Of a DNA stretch of 64,000 nt, positions 16,921 through 26,339 are shown piece by piece. Both the position numbers and the translations under genes were made by a program. The notes under the pieces are model-generated. The model ran no database searches. It saw only the letters and a list, made by a program, of their open reading frames with translations, and had not been told where the DNA came from. Within the stretch, counting starts at the first letter, position 1. Each line of letters starts with the position of its first letter. This stretch comes from Lentisphaeria bacterium (GTDB lineage: Bacteria; Verrucomicrobiota; Lentisphaeria; Oligosphaerales; Oligosphaeraceae): assembly GCA_016288215.1 (NCBI GenBank), contig JAEEYQ010000019.1, positions 1 through 64,000 on the forward strand. Direction: 5' to 3'.

Positions 16921-18006
16921 ATGAAAATCACCGTGACTTCCCAGACCTCCGTGAAAGCCCCCAACGACGTTCAGGCCATCTTTCCGGGCGTCACCAAACT
17001 TGACGACGGCTCGCTTTTCATGATTTTCGTGGCGGGAAGCGATTTCGAGTCCTCCGACCAACACCTGTACAAGGCCCGCAGCACGGACCAAGGGAAGAGC
17101 TGGACAGTGGAGGGCATGCTGTATGACTATGCGAAACTGGGCTTTGCGGAACCCTTCACGGACTGCGCCAAACCCACCAACCTGGGCAACGGCAATCTGA
17201 TCGCCGCCGGCTATGGCTTCCTGCGCGACCGCCCAGACATGGGCCTCTCCGACTATGCGGAGAAATTCGGCCGTTTCCCCAAGAACCTGAACGCGGTGCT
17301 GTTCAGCCATGACAACGGCAAGAGCTGGACCATGCCCGAGTTCATCAAACACAAATATGACGGGCTGGAGCTCTCCGGCCCGGTTCTGAAAAGCGCCAGC
17401 GGCAAGCTGCTGTTCTTCGCGGCCCCCTTCGTCCTGTCGGCGGAGCAGCATCGGGGACTGACCTTCTGCAGCGAAGACGGCGGCAAGACATGGAAGGAAA
17501 TCAGCGACTTCTTCGCGTCACCGAATGTGGCACCGTGGGAAGTGCGCTCCATTCAGCTGCCCTGCGGCCGCATCGTCCTCGTGATTTGGGCCTACGACCT
17601 GAAGAACCAGTGCCATCTGCCCAACCATCTGGTCTGGTCGGACGACGATGGGAAGACCTGGAGCAAGCCCATCAACACAGGACTGCGGGGCCAGGCCTCC
17701 AACCTCTTCATGTACAAGGGGAAACTGGGCGTGCTGCAGGCCCGCCGCGAAGGTCCGAAGCCGGGCATCTGCCTGTCTCTCGTGGAGCTGAAGGACGACG
17801 GCGTCATTGTTCTGGACGAGGCCTATGCATGGGATGCAGCCGGCCTGGCCAACAAGCAGGGGAACATCGAGACCCAGTTCGCCGCGCTGAAATTCGGCCA
17901 GCCCTCCATGACCCAAATTGATGACACCCACTATGTTCTGTTCTTCTGGAACTGCACGGACGGCACCTACCGCGTCCAGAGCTGGTGTCTGGAGATTGGA
18001 GACTGA
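16921..18006 (+). CDS. Sialidase-like (BNR/Asp-box) propeller without signal peptide
   Basis: This 361-residue beta-propeller has four Asp-box repeats: STDQGKSWT, SHDNGKSWT, SEDGGKTWK and SDDDGKTWS. This marks it as a member of the exo-alpha-sialidase-like/BNR superfamily. It has no signal peptide, so it is probably cytoplasmic. The canonical FRIP arginine motif is not visible, so true sialidase activity is doubtful; other glycan-ester or glycosidic roles are possible. GGAG lies 7 bases before the ATG. It precedes a secreted GH20/GH67-like enzyme by about 160 bases with a hairpin between them. Confidence 0.75.
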   Translation: MKITVTSQTSVKAPNDVQAIFPGVTKLDDGSLFMIFVAGSDFESSDQHLYKARSTDQGKSWTVEGMLYDYAKLGFAEPFTDCAKPTNLGNGNLIAAGYGFLRDRPDMGLSDYAEKFGRFPKNLNAVLFSHDNGKSWTMPEFIKHKYDGLELSGPVLKSASGKLLFFAAPFVLSAEQHRGLTFCSEDGGKTWKEISDFFASPNVAPWEVRSIQLPCGRIVLVIWAYDLKNQCHLPNHLVWSDDDGKTWSKPINTGLRGQASNLFMYKGKLGVLQARREGPKPGICLSLVELKDDGVIVLDEAYAWDAAGLANKQGNIETQFAALKFGQPSMTQIDDTHYVLFFWNCTDGTYRVQSWCLEIGD

Positions 18007-18066
18007 CGCAACGCCACAGGCGAATCGGCGAGGCCATTAGTGGCCTTGCCGCCGCAATGGACAGAC

Positions 18067-18099
18067 AGGCCGGACATGGCAACGTTCCATGTCCGGCCT
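18067..18099 (+). terminator. Perfect 13-bp hairpin after the sialidase-like gene
   Basis: AGGCCGGACATGG (18067-18079) and CCATGTCCGGCCT (18087-18099) enclose a 7-base loop. There is no T-run, so termination is likely but not certain. Confidence 0.55.
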
Positions 18100-18166
18100 C
18101 ATGGCGAAACGGCACATCATAACATCTTTCGCCCCAAGGATTTACAAGAAAAACAGGAAAACTGAC

Positions 18167-20374
18167 ATGCATTCCACCTCCTCCTTTGGCATCACCACCG
18201 TCCTCCTCCTTTCCATGGCCTCCTGCGGCACCGCCGCAAACGAGCCGGCGGCCACAACGTTGAAAGCGGAATGCAACTACGCCTTCCGCCCCCGCCTCAC
18301 CTGCATCCACAAGCCCCACATCCGCCTCATGGACGCCACGCCCACGGCGGACGAAATCGGGCTGGACGACAGCTGGACAATTCATATCCCATTGGAGCAC
18401 AGTAGTTTCCAACTTCGCTCCGCACAAGATCTGCAGGACTATCTGGCGGTCAGCATGGGGCTGTTCCTTCCCATCCGCCCCACCAAACTCTCCGACATGG
18501 GCAACGCCTCCCATGTCATCCTGTTGGGCACCCTGCAGGATTTCGGCCCTATGGAAGGCCCTCTTCCCCAAAAGGTTCGCGGCTATCGGCTGACCGCGAA
18601 CGCAGGGCAAATCCGCATCTGCGGCCACGATGAGCGGGGCACCGCCCAAGGCGGCTACTATCTGGAGGACATCATGAACCTCCGGCTGGCCCCCTTCATC
18701 CCCCGCATGGACACCGTCCGTGAGCCCATCTTCGCCCCCCGCATGATTCACTCCGGCTGGGGCTGCGACGTCTTTCCAGATTCCATTCTGAATGCCGCCG
18801 CCCACGCGGGCATTGACGCCATTTTGGTCTTCGTCACGGGAATCAACAAATCCGGAACCGCCTTTTTGGATTTCAACGACCTCATCGCGCGGGCGGCCAG
18901 CTATGGACTGGACGTCTATTTCTACAGCTATTTCCAAAACCACATGCATCCAGACGAACCTGGCGCAGAAGCCTACTATGACGGCATTTACGGCGAACTG
19001 ATCCGCCACTTCCCCAAAGTCAAAGGCATTGTCTTCGTGGGAGAATCCTGCGAGTTTCCCACCAAAGACGAGCACGCCAAATCGTGGCTTCGGCTGGATC
19101 CCGTACCCGCCGGCCATGAGAACGACAACCGCCCCGGCCCCGGCTGGTGGCCCTGCCGCGACTATCCCCAATGGCTGGACGTGGTCAAACGGGTCATGCG
19201 GAAACACAATCCGAATCTGGACATCGTCTTCTGGACCTACAATTGGGGCTGGGCTCCCGTGGAGCCACGGCTGGACCTCATCCGCCATCTGCCGCAGGAC
19301 ATCTCGCTGGAAGTCACCTTCGAGATGTTCGAGGACATCGTGAAGGACGGCGTCCCGACCCGCTGCGTGGACTACACCGCCTCCTTCGAGGGGCCTGGAA
19401 TCTATTTCCGCACGGAGGCCATGGAGGCCGCCAAACGGAAGTTGCCCCTCTACGCCATGTCCAACACAGGCGGCCTCTCATGGGACATCGGCGTCATCCC
19501 CTACGAGCCCATCCCCTATCAGTGGAAACGGCGGTGGGACGCCCTGCTGGCCGCCAACCGCGACTGGGGCCTGGTGGGCCTGATGGAATGCCACCACTAT
19601 GGATGGTGGCCCTCCTTCATCTCCGAACTGAGCAAGGAGCGCTATTGGACCAACGGCATGGACTTCGACAAACACATCCGCGCCATCGCCTGCCGCGACT
19701 TCGGCGACGACGGCGCAGAAAACGCCCTCTCCGCCTGGCAGGACTGGAGCGAGGCCTTCCGCAACTATCCTCCCACCAACGAGGACCAGTACGGCCCCTT
19801 CCGAATCGGACCCGCCTATCCCCTGCTCTTCTTGGACCAGACCATCAAGATTCCGGACGTTCCCTACGCCCACTTCGGCGCGGGTATCTGCAACCCCATC
19901 TACGGCTTCCATGATTTGGGCACCGTGGACGGCGAAATCCGCCTTCTCGAAAAGATGAAGTCCCTCATGGCCAGCGGGTTGCAGAAACTGCAGCGCGCCC
20001 GCGAGACCTCCCCCGCCGGCCGGCGGGAGGAGGCGGACCGGCTGATCAATTTGGGCGACTTCATCGGACACTGCGTCCAGACGACCATCCATACCAAGAA
20101 ATGGTATCTGCTCAACTACCGCCTGCGTTCCCAAAAGGATCTTAACGTCCAGGAGCGCAAGGACATCTGCCAAAAACTGCTCGCCCTTGCGCAAGCGGAG
20201 ATGGCCAACGCCACCGCCACCATCCCCTGCGTGGAGCGGGATTCGCGGCTGGGATGGGAACCCAGCATGGAATACATGTGCGATCCGGAGCATCTCCAAT
20301 GGAAGCTCGGCGTCATGAAGGACATCGTGGAGAATCGGATTCCCGCCTATCTGAATGCCCTTCCAAAAGAATGA
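18167..20374 (+). CDS. Secreted GH20/GH67-like glycosidase, probable lipoprotein
   Basis: This 735-residue protein starts with a signal ending in a lipobox-like LSMASC. Residues about 60-175 resemble the N-terminal alpha/beta domain of GH20 hexosaminidases and GH67 glucuronidases (HVILLGT, GYRLTAN, IRICGHDERGTAQGGYYLEDIM). A TIM-barrel-like part follows to about residue 560, with VFVGESCEFP, DIVFWTYNWGW and VGLMECHHYGWW, all typical aromatic- and acid-lined active sites. Helices make up the C-terminus. The likely role is trimming of hexosamine or uronic-acid glycans; the exact family is not settled. I used the ATG at 18167; the upstream ATG at 18089 lies inside the terminator hairpin and gives no signal peptide. 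Confidence 0.75.
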   Translation: MHSTSSFGITTVLLLSMASCGTAANEPAATTLKAECNYAFRPRLTCIHKPHIRLMDATPTADEIGLDDSWTIHIPLEHSSFQLRSAQDLQDYLAVSMGLFLPIRPTKLSDMGNASHVILLGTLQDFGPMEGPLPQKVRGYRLTANAGQIRICGHDERGTAQGGYYLEDIMNLRLAPFIPRMDTVREPIFAPRMIHSGWGCDVFPDSILNAAAHAGIDAILVFVTGINKSGTAFLDFNDLIARAASYGLDVYFYSYFQNHMHPDEPGAEAYYDGIYGELIRHFPKVKGIVFVGESCEFPTKDEHAKSWLRLDPVPAGHENDNRPGPGWWPCRDYPQWLDVVKRVMRKHNPNLDIVFWTYNWGWAPVEPRLDLIRHLPQDISLEVTFEMFEDIVKDGVPTRCVDYTASFEGPGIYFRTEAMEAAKRKLPLYAMSNTGGLSWDIGVIPYEPIPYQWKRRWDALLAANRDWGLVGLMECHHYGWWPSFISELSKERYWTNGMDFDKHIRAIACRDFGDDGAENALSAWQDWSEAFRNYPPTNEDQYGPFRIGPAYPLLFLDQTIKIPDVPYAHFGAGICNPIYGFHDLGTVDGEIRLLEKMKSLMASGLQKLQRARETSPAGRREEADRLINLGDFIGHCVQTTIHTKKWYLLNYRLRSQKDLNVQERKDICQKLLALAQAEMANATATIPCVERDSRLGWEPSMEYMCDPEHLQWKLGVMKDIVENRIPAYLNALPKE

Positions 20375-20464
20375 ATATAGTCATAAATCATTGAATATAA
20401 ACTATTTAAACAAATAATAGATAACCCAGGGAACTGTTCCCGTCATCACCATTTCAGCCTTCCC

Positions 20465-21493
20465 ATGAAACTGCAAACCGCCTTTTTCTGCATCCTGCTG
20501 TGCCTGACTGGCCTGTTGTCGTTTTTCGGCTGCTCCGACAGCGAAGAGCCCAGCGCCCTTTCGCTGCTCAATGTCTCCTACGACCCCACGCGGGAACTGT
20601 ATCAGGCTCTGAACAAGGCATTTGTGGAACAATGCGACCACGAGGGGCTCTCAGGCGTCGTCGTGGAGCAGTCCCATGGAGGCTCCGGCAAGCAAGCCCG
20701 CGCCGTTTTGGACGGGCTGGAGGCGGATGTGGTCACGTTGGCTCTGGGCTATGACATCGATGTGCTTTGCAGCCAGGGACATCTGATTCCCGCAGACTGG
20801 CAGAGCCGCCTCCCCCACAACAGCTCACCCTTCTATTCCACCATCGTCTTTCTAGTCCGCCGCGGCAACCCCAAGGGCATCGCTGACTGGGGCGACTTGA
20901 TTCACGATGGCGTGGAAGTCATCACCCCGAACCCCAAAACCTCCGGCGGCGCCCGCTGGAACTATCTGGCCGCGTGGGCCTGGGCGGAACGGAAATACGG
21001 CAGCGAGGCCGCCGCGCAGGACTTTCTCGCCACCCTGTTCTCCCACGTGCCCGTGCTGGACACCGGAGCCCGCGGCGCCACCAACACCTTCATCCAGCAG
21101 GGGAAAGGGGATGTGCTGTTGGCATGGGAGAATGAGGCGCTGCTCGTGCTCAGGGACTATCCCGACCAAGGCTGCGAAATCGTCCACCCCAGCCTCTCCA
21201 TCCGTGCAGAACCTCCTGTGGCTCTAGTAGATGCGAACGCGGATGCCCACGGCAGCCGCTCACTGGCGGAAAAATATCTGAATTTTCTCTATACGGACAC
21301 GGCGCAGGCCATCGGGGCCGCCCAATTCTATCGCCCCATCCGGCCCGAGGCCGCCGCAGCGGAGGACATGGCCCGCTTCCGTCCCCTGGCCATGGTCTCC
21401 ATCGACGATTTCGGTGGCTGGAGCGCGGCCCACGCGAAGCATTTCGCCGCCGATGGCATCTACGACCACCTTCCCCGCAAGCGCAATCCATAA
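20465..21493 (+). CDS. Sulfate/thiosulfate ABC transporter substrate-binding lipoprotein
   Basis: This 342-residue protein belongs to the Sbp/CysP family that captures sulfate or thiosulfate. It begins with a lipoprotein signal (lipobox SFFGC). Family hallmarks follow: LLNVSYDPTRELYQALN, EQSHGGSGKQARAV, ADVVTLALGYDID, ITPNPKTSGGARWNYLAAW and GKGDVLLAWENEA. It is the first gene of a four-gene importer operon. A lipid anchor in place of a free periplasmic protein is the only unusual point for a diderm. No CysB-like or other regulator is adjacent, and no assimilatory enzymes follow the operon. Confidence 0.92.
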   Translation: MKLQTAFFCILLCLTGLLSFFGCSDSEEPSALSLLNVSYDPTRELYQALNKAFVEQCDHEGLSGVVVEQSHGGSGKQARAVLDGLEADVVTLALGYDIDVLCSQGHLIPADWQSRLPHNSSPFYSTIVFLVRRGNPKGIADWGDLIHDGVEVITPNPKTSGGARWNYLAAWAWAERKYGSEAAAQDFLATLFSHVPVLDTGARGATNTFIQQGKGDVLLAWENEALLVLRDYPDQGCEIVHPSLSIRAEPPVALVDANADAHGSRSLAEKYLNFLYTDTAQAIGAAQFYRPIRPEAAAAEDMARFRPLAMVSIDDFGGWSAAHAKHFAADGIYDHLPRKRNP

Positions 21494-21506
21494 AGGCACG
21501 CCGCCG

Positions 21507-22334
21507 GTGTCCCGCTCCCTTGCCAACTCCAATGCCTCCTCCCAATCCGCCCATCGGCTTGCCATGGGCTTGGGACTGACCTACATGAGCCTTTTGGTGC
21601 TCATGCCCATTGCGGGGCTTCTTCTGCGCTCAATCCAACTGCCTCCAGGAGAGTATCTTCGGGTGCTTCAGGCGCCGGAGACCATGGCCGCCTTCCGGCT
21701 GAGCTTCGGCCATGCGTTCCTTGCCGCCCTGTTCAACACCGTCACCGGCGTTCCGGTTGCATGGGTGCTGGCCCGATACGCCTTCCCCGGCAAGCGGCTT
21801 CTCGATGTGTGGATCGACCTGCCCTTCGCCCTTCCCACGGCCGTGGCGGGCATTGCGCTGTGCACCCTGTACGGCCCCCACGGCTTTTTGGGCGCCCCTC
21901 TCGCCAAACTGGGGCTGAAGGTCGCCTACACCCATTGGGGCGTCTTCATCGCCATGTCCTTTGTCAGCATCCCCTTCGTCATCCGCACCGTGCAGCCGGC
22001 TCTGCTGAATCTGGATCCCTCTCAAGAGGAGGCCGCCGCCTGCCTGGGAGCCAGCCGGCTGTATTGCCTTCGGCGAGTCATCCTGCCGGAACTGCTGCCT
22101 TCCATATTGACCGGTTTCTCCATGGCCTTTGCCCGTGACATCGGCGAATACGGCTCCATCATCTTCATCGCGGGCAACATCCCTGGAGAGACGGAAATCC
22201 TCCCCCTGCGCATCGTCCACGCGCTGGAATGCTATGACTACGCCGGCGCCACCGTGCTCGCCATCGCCATGATGGTCGCCTCCTTCCTCCTCCTCCTGCT
22301 CATCAACCTCCTGCAGAAAAGGCAGACCTCATGA
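21507..22334 (+). CDS. cysT: Sulfate ABC transporter permease CysT
   Basis: This permease of about 275 residues has six predicted helices and the CysT/CysU signature (RTVQPALLNLDPSQEEAAACLGASRLYCLRRVILPELLPSI is the EAA loop region). I chose the GTG at 21507, 13 bases after the binding-protein stop, because it gives the usual family length. An open frame reaches an ATG at 21414 inside the upstream gene, and an ATG at 21564 is also possible. It would form the membrane channel together with the CysW protein encoded next. Confidence 0.85.
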   Translation: MSRSLANSNASSQSAHRLAMGLGLTYMSLLVLMPIAGLLLRSIQLPPGEYLRVLQAPETMAAFRLSFGHAFLAALFNTVTGVPVAWVLARYAFPGKRLLDVWIDLPFALPTAVAGIALCTLYGPHGFLGAPLAKLGLKVAYTHWGVFIAMSFVSIPFVIRTVQPALLNLDPSQEEAAACLGASRLYCLRRVILPELLPSILTGFSMAFARDIGEYGSIIFIAGNIPGETEILPLRIVHALECYDYAGATVLAIAMMVASFLLLLLINLLQKRQTS

Positions 22335-23203
22335 ACGGAAACCCCTCATCCTCTCCATTGGTCATGGAGCCGCCGTGGGTCCGCCGCGCGCTCATTGCCT
22401 TCGCCTGCCTGCACATCGGCCTGCTCATCGTCCTCCCCTTCGCCAGCGTGCTCTGGCAGGCCTTCAGCCACGGTCTCTCCACCTTCAGCCAGCTGCTGGC
22501 CACCCGTGACACCCGCTCCGCCATCGCCCTCACCCTGTCCATCGCCGCCATCGCCGTGCCCGTCAACAGCCTCTTCGGCCTCCTTCTGGCCTGGGGACTG
22601 ACTCACCTCCGCTTCCCCGGCCGACGCTTCCTGCTCACCCTGCTGGACCTCCCCTTCTCCATCTCCCCGGTGGTCGCCGGCCTCCTTTTCATCTTGATAT
22701 TCGGCAACAACGGCTATCTGGGCCCCTTCCTCAGAAGCCACCATCTCAAGGTCATCTTCGCCTTCCCCGGCCTGCTTTTGGTCACCCTCTTCGTCACCAT
22801 GCCCTTTGTCGCCAAGGAGCTGATTCCCCTCATGGACGACGCCGACCACGACGAAGAGGAAGCCGCCCGCCTGCTCGGCGGCTCGTGGTGGCGAATCTTC
22901 TGGAAGATCACCTTCCCCAACATCAAATGGGGCCTGCTCTACGGCATCGTCCTCTGCACGGCCCGCGCCATGGGGGAATTCGGCGCCGTGGCGGTCGTCT
23001 CCGGCAGCATCCGTGGCCGCACCAACACCCTCCCCCTGCACATCGAGGCGCTCTTTCAGGACGGCGACCTGCCCGCCGCCAGCGCCGCCGCCTCCCTGCT
23101 GGCCCTTCTTGGAATCATCAGTCTCGTCAGTCGGGGCATCGCGGCACGACTTCGAAAACGCTCCGAGGCCCTTCGCCTCTCCGCCCCCTCCTCCACCCCC
23201 TAG
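22331..23203 (+). CDS. cysW: Sulfate ABC transporter permease CysW
   Basis: This is a 290-residue partner permease. The EAA loop is EEEAARLLGGSWWRIFWKITFPNIKWG, cited here only by its key part GGSWWRIFWKITFPN. The segment ARAMGEFGAVAVVSGSIRG is highly typical of CysW. Its ATG overlaps the stop of cysT (ATGA), so translation is coupled. Six membrane helices are visible. Confidence 0.9.
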   Translation: MNGNPSSSPLVMEPPWVRRALIAFACLHIGLLIVLPFASVLWQAFSHGLSTFSQLLATRDTRSAIALTLSIAAIAVPVNSLFGLLLAWGLTHLRFPGRRFLLTLLDLPFSISPVVAGLLFILIFGNNGYLGPFLRSHHLKVIFAFPGLLLVTLFVTMPFVAKELIPLMDDADHDEEEAARLLGGSWWRIFWKITFPNIKWGLLYGIVLCTARAMGEFGAVAVVSGSIRGRTNTLPLHIEALFQDGDLPAASAAASLLALLGIISLVSRGIAARLRKRSEALRLSAPSSTP

Positions 23204-23212
23204 TTCGTTCCC

Positions 23213-24187
23213 ATGTCCATCATTATCAACAACGTACACAAAAGCTACTCGGGCAGCCATGTGCTGAAAGGCATCAACCTGACCGTCAACACAGGGGAAC
23301 TTCTTGCCCTGCTGGGGCCCTCCGGCTGCGGCAAAACCACCCTGCTGCGCATCATCGCAGGGCTGGAGCCGCCAGATGAGGGGGAGGTCCTCTGCAACGG
23401 ACTGCCCGCCGCGGGAAGCTCCCCGCAGGAAAGCCGAATCGGCTTTGTCTTCCAGCACTATGCCCTTTTCCGCCACATGTCCGTGTTCGAGAACATCGCC
23501 TTCGGCCTGCGGGCCAAGCCCAGAGCCCAACGCCCCTCCGAAGCGCAAATCCGCGAAAAAGTGGAGAAACTTTTGGAACTCATTCAGCTGGAATGGATTG
23601 CAAAACGCCTTCCCTCCGAGCTCTCCGGCGGTCAGCGGCAACGGGTGGCGTTGGCCAGAGTGCTCGCCGTGGATCCCTCCGTCCTCCTGCTGGACGAGCC
23701 ATTCGGTGCCCTGGACGCCAAAGTCCGACAGGAACTTCGCCATTGGCTGCGGGAACGCCATGCGGATTTGGGTGTCACCACCATTTTCGTCACTCATGAC
23801 CAGGAGGAGGCCATGGAGGTCTCTGACCGCATCGTGCTCATCCATGACGGCAAAATCGAGCAGACCGGCTCCCCCGACGACCTGTACAACCATCCCGTCA
23901 ACCCCTTTGTCTGCGACTTTTTGGGTCTGGTCAACATGCTTCCCCTCCATGGGAAAACCCTGTATCTCCGCCCCCATGAAATCGCGTTGGAATCCGCCCC
24001 CCTGCCCGAAACCTGCCCTGCCACCATCACCGCCATTCGGACGGCTGGGCCCATGGTCCAGCTGGAACTCCGCGCCGACGGCCATCCCGTCACGGTCGCC
24101 ATGACCCATGAGCAGTTCGCCAAAGGCGACTTTGCCATCGGGAAAACGGCCCATCTCCGCCCCCTATTGGAGCGAGAATTTGGGTAA
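23213..24187 (+). CDS. cysA: Sulfate ABC transporter ATP-binding protein CysA
   Basis: This 324-residue ATPase powers the importer. Motifs are Walker [10 protein letters not shown] (about 38-46), Q-loop [21 protein letters not shown], signature [15 protein letters not shown], Walker [17 protein letters not shown] and H-loop [15 protein letters not shown] short regulatory TOBE-like domain follows ([11 protein letters not shown]). It is nine bases behind cysW and closes the operon. A TAAGTGATTGATAATC motif begins in its stop codon, followed by a heptamer tract. Confidence 0.93.
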   Translation: MSIIINNVHKSYSGSHVLKGINLTVNTGELLALLGPSGCGKTTLLRIIAGLEPPDEGEVLCNGLPAAGSSPQESRIGFVFQHYALFRHMSVFENIAFGLRAKPRAQRPSEAQIREKVEKLLELIQLEWIAKRLPSELSGGQRQRVALARVLAVDPSVLLLDEPFGALDAKVRQELRHWLRERHADLGVTTIFVTHDQEEAMEVSDRIVLIHDGKIEQTGSPDDLYNHPVNPFVCDFLGLVNMLPLHGKTLYLRPHEIALESAPLPETCPATITAIRTAGPMVQLELRADGHPVTVAMTHEQFAKGDFAIGKTAHLRPLLEREFG

Positions 24188-24238
24188 GTGATTGATAATC
24201 AAGGGGTTATGGATTTACGAGGCGCCTTAATCCCTCGC

Positions 24239-24478
24239 CCATGTCTCGCGTCTCGCGTCCCACTTTCCCGTCTCCCGTCCCTCGTCTCGCGTCTCTCGTC
24301 TCCCGTCTCCAGTCCCCCGTCCCACTTTTCACTCTTCGCTTTTCACCTTTCACTTTTCGCTTTTCATGGGACGTGAGACATGAGACAAGAGACATGTAAG
24401 TCACTGATAAATCGTTTCTTTCACTCTTTCCGTCTCCCATCCCTCGTCCCGTGTCCCACGTCTTATCCATCTTCAGAA
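24239..24478. repeat. Long composite heptamer tract between cysA and the HEAT-like lipoprotein gene
   Basis: Mixed 7-mers of CGTCTCG/CGTCCCA type (complement of GRGACG) are followed by ACTCTTC/ACTTTTC units, then GGGACGT/GAGACAT units. A TAAGTCACTGATAAATCG segment and a second CGTCTCC/CGTCCCT run end the tract. It covers most of the 371-base gap. Confidence 0.8.
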
Positions 24479-24558
24479 TTGGCATACTGGAAAATACTCT
24501 ATATATTAACAGTGGTTGAGAGAGGAAGAACGCAATGGTAACAGAAAAGGAATTTCGT

Positions 24559-25452
24559 ATGAAACAACTGGTCGCTGCAATGTTGTCCGTGCTCTTTGTG
24601 ACAGGATGCTGCTGTTTGAAACCCAAGTCCTGCTGCATGGTGAAAAAGGCTGACTCGGATTTGACGGCCCTGATGGACAAGTCTCTGGATTGGCAGAAAG
24701 TCCATGCGGTGGAAGAGTTTATCGCTGCAGGCATTATTCGGCCCGAATTCATTTCCACCTATCGCGCGATTTACGACAAGACCACCCCGAAGACCCCGCC
24801 CCGCGTCGGCGCCTGCCGTGTTCTGTATCGCTGCTGCCCCGAGGAACGTCCACGTCTGCGGGATGAACTGGTCGCCATGGCCATGGACATGGGCTGCCCT
24901 GGAGATGGCCATTCCATCGAGACCATGTGCAAGCTGAACATCAAGCTGACTCCCGCCGAGATGGCCTCCCTCCGCCGCTACACCCTGGGGGACAACGACG
25001 GCAAAGGCGCCATGGCCAACTATCTGCTGTACATCAACGGCGACAAAGAGGCGGAGAAGAGCGTCCTCAAGGCCATTGAGAACCTGGACGGCATCACCGT
25101 CTATTGCTTCTGGTTCAACGAGACGGAGATTTCCCCCGAGATGAAGGCCGCCCTGCTGAAGGCGAAGAACCATGAGGGCAACACCGCCGAGTTCCAGTCC
25201 TTTGTGGACCGCGCATGCCTCCTCAAGGTCGCTGGATCCCATGCGGACTGCGCGGAGCTCTTCGCCAAAGCGAAGAAATACGACCAGAAGGAGAATTGGG
25301 AAGGCCCCGTCCGCTTCTACATGATGGCGTTGGGCGATGTAGCCACCAAGGACGACTTCCCCGAAATCGCCAAATGGCTTTCCCATGAAAACGAAGAAGT
25401 GCGCATCGCCGCCGCCGGCAGCATCGTGCGCATTGCCAACACCAACAAATAA
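24559..25452 (+). CDS. Lipoprotein with HEAT-like helical repeats
   Basis: This 297-residue protein has a lipobox VTGC followed by a Cys-rich start (GCCCLKPKSCC). The rest is alpha-helical with repeat-like segments (AVEEFIAAGIIRP, WLSHENEEVRIAAAGSIVRIAN), the last one clearly HEAT-repeat-like. The function is unknown; such lipoproteins usually act as scaffolds. I chose the ATG at 24559, which has AAAGGAA upstream and gives a clean signal peptide. It has its own downstream terminator. Confidence 0.65.
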   Translation: MKQLVAAMLSVLFVTGCCCLKPKSCCMVKKADSDLTALMDKSLDWQKVHAVEEFIAAGIIRPEFISTYRAIYDKTTPKTPPRVGACRVLYRCCPEERPRLRDELVAMAMDMGCPGDGHSIETMCKLNIKLTPAEMASLRRYTLGDNDGKGAMANYLLYINGDKEAEKSVLKAIENLDGITVYCFWFNETEISPEMKAALLKAKNHEGNTAEFQSFVDRACLLKVAGSHADCAELFAKAKKYDQKENWEGPVRFYMMALGDVATKDDFPEIAKWLSHENEEVRIAAAGSIVRIANTNK

Positions 25453-25483
25453 GACACGTTTGCCTCAATTGGCGTAAACAGCC

Positions 25484-25527
25484 ATGACACCGCGTGGACC
25501 ATTTGTCGGCGCGGTGTCATTTCCTTT
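25484..25527 (+). terminator. Intrinsic terminator after the lipoprotein gene
   Basis: ATGACACCGCG (25484-25494) pairs exactly with CGCGGTGTCAT (25510-25520) and is followed by TTCCTTTAT. Confidence 0.8.
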
Positions 25528-25580
25528 ATATCACAACTCATTAATAATCAATAGGTTACGATACAAACAACGCGGAGCAT

Positions 25581-25714
25581 GGGACGCGAGACGCGAGACG
25601 TGGGACGGGAGACCGCTTCAAATCCCTAATCCCTAATCCCTAATCCCTAATCCCTAATCCCTAATCCCTAATCCCTAATTCCTAATTCCTAATTATCAAT
25701 CACTTCTAACTTCT
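25581..25714. repeat. Heptamer tract with (CCCTAAT)8
   Basis: GGGACGC/GAGACGC-type units (25581-25613) are followed by eight exact CCCTAAT copies (25624-25679). TCCTAAT x2, TATCAAT, CACTTCT and AACTTCT then continue in the same register. Confidence 0.9.
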
Positions 25715-25753
25715 AATTCCAAATTTTTGATTTTTGCCATGGAGGCCGTGACC

Positions 25754-26314
25754 ATGATTCCCAGTGACCATTTTGTCCGCTTTTACAATGAGGTATTCAA
25801 GTTTTTGGATGAGAAGAATGGCCTGGAGGGCTTCTATCTGGCCGTCAGTCGCGAGCAAGCCCACGCCAGCGCCAAGTTATTCTGGGAGAAAGGGATGAAG
25901 GGCATCAAAGAGCACTTCGACCGCATCTACAAGGAAGAAAACTGCACCAATGACAACTGGACGACGGACATCGCCCGCTTCTCCAGCATGACCAACTGCC
26001 CCAGTCTCACCAAAGCCTCGGACAACGATGCGGGGCTTTGCGAAAAGTACTGTCTCCATTGCCCCGGCTGGGAGATTCCCCTGCTGACCAAATGCGGCAT
26101 CTATGTGGTGTACAACGTGAAAAGCCTGCGAACCGGAGACTGCTGCGAACTCAAATGTGAATACAAAAAGGACGCGGAGGCGTTTTTGCAGAAGCAGTTG
26201 GACGAAGGGGCAGATCCCGCCATGATCTTCTCCAATCTGGACCAGAGCGATTTGGTGGAGGCCAATCGGGCCCGCCGTCTGGCCGGAGAGCCCTTGCCAC
26301 CAGACCTCCAATAG
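25754..26314 (+). CDS. Unrecognised Cys-containing cytosolic protein
   Basis: This protein is 186 residues long without a signal peptide. It has clustered cysteines in the middle (NCPSL, CEKYCLHCPGW, TKCG, DCCELKC) that could bind a metal or iron-sulfur cluster, and a helical C-terminus. I do not recognise the family. GGAGG lies 8 bases before the ATG at 25754, which I preferred to ATGs at 25727 and 25739. It lies 25 bases upstream of the dapF-like gene and probably begins the operon that continues into the CDF transporter. Confidence 0.65.
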   Translation: MIPSDHFVRFYNEVFKFLDEKNGLEGFYLAVSREQAHASAKLFWEKGMKGIKEHFDRIYKEENCTNDNWTTDIARFSSMTNCPSLTKASDNDAGLCEKYCLHCPGWEIPLLTKCGIYVVYNVKSLRTGDCCELKCEYKKDAEAFLQKQLDEGADPAMIFSNLDQSDLVEANRARRLAGEPLPPDLQ

Positions 26315-26339
26315 ACATTTCATAAAAACGGAGGACACC

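Noticed and set aside
22346-24154. Long minus-strand frame opposite cysW/cysA
   Set aside because: Antisense shadow of two confidently identified ABC genes.
25581-25714. CRISPR array
   Set aside because: The repeats are contiguous 7-mers without spacers, and no cas genes are present.
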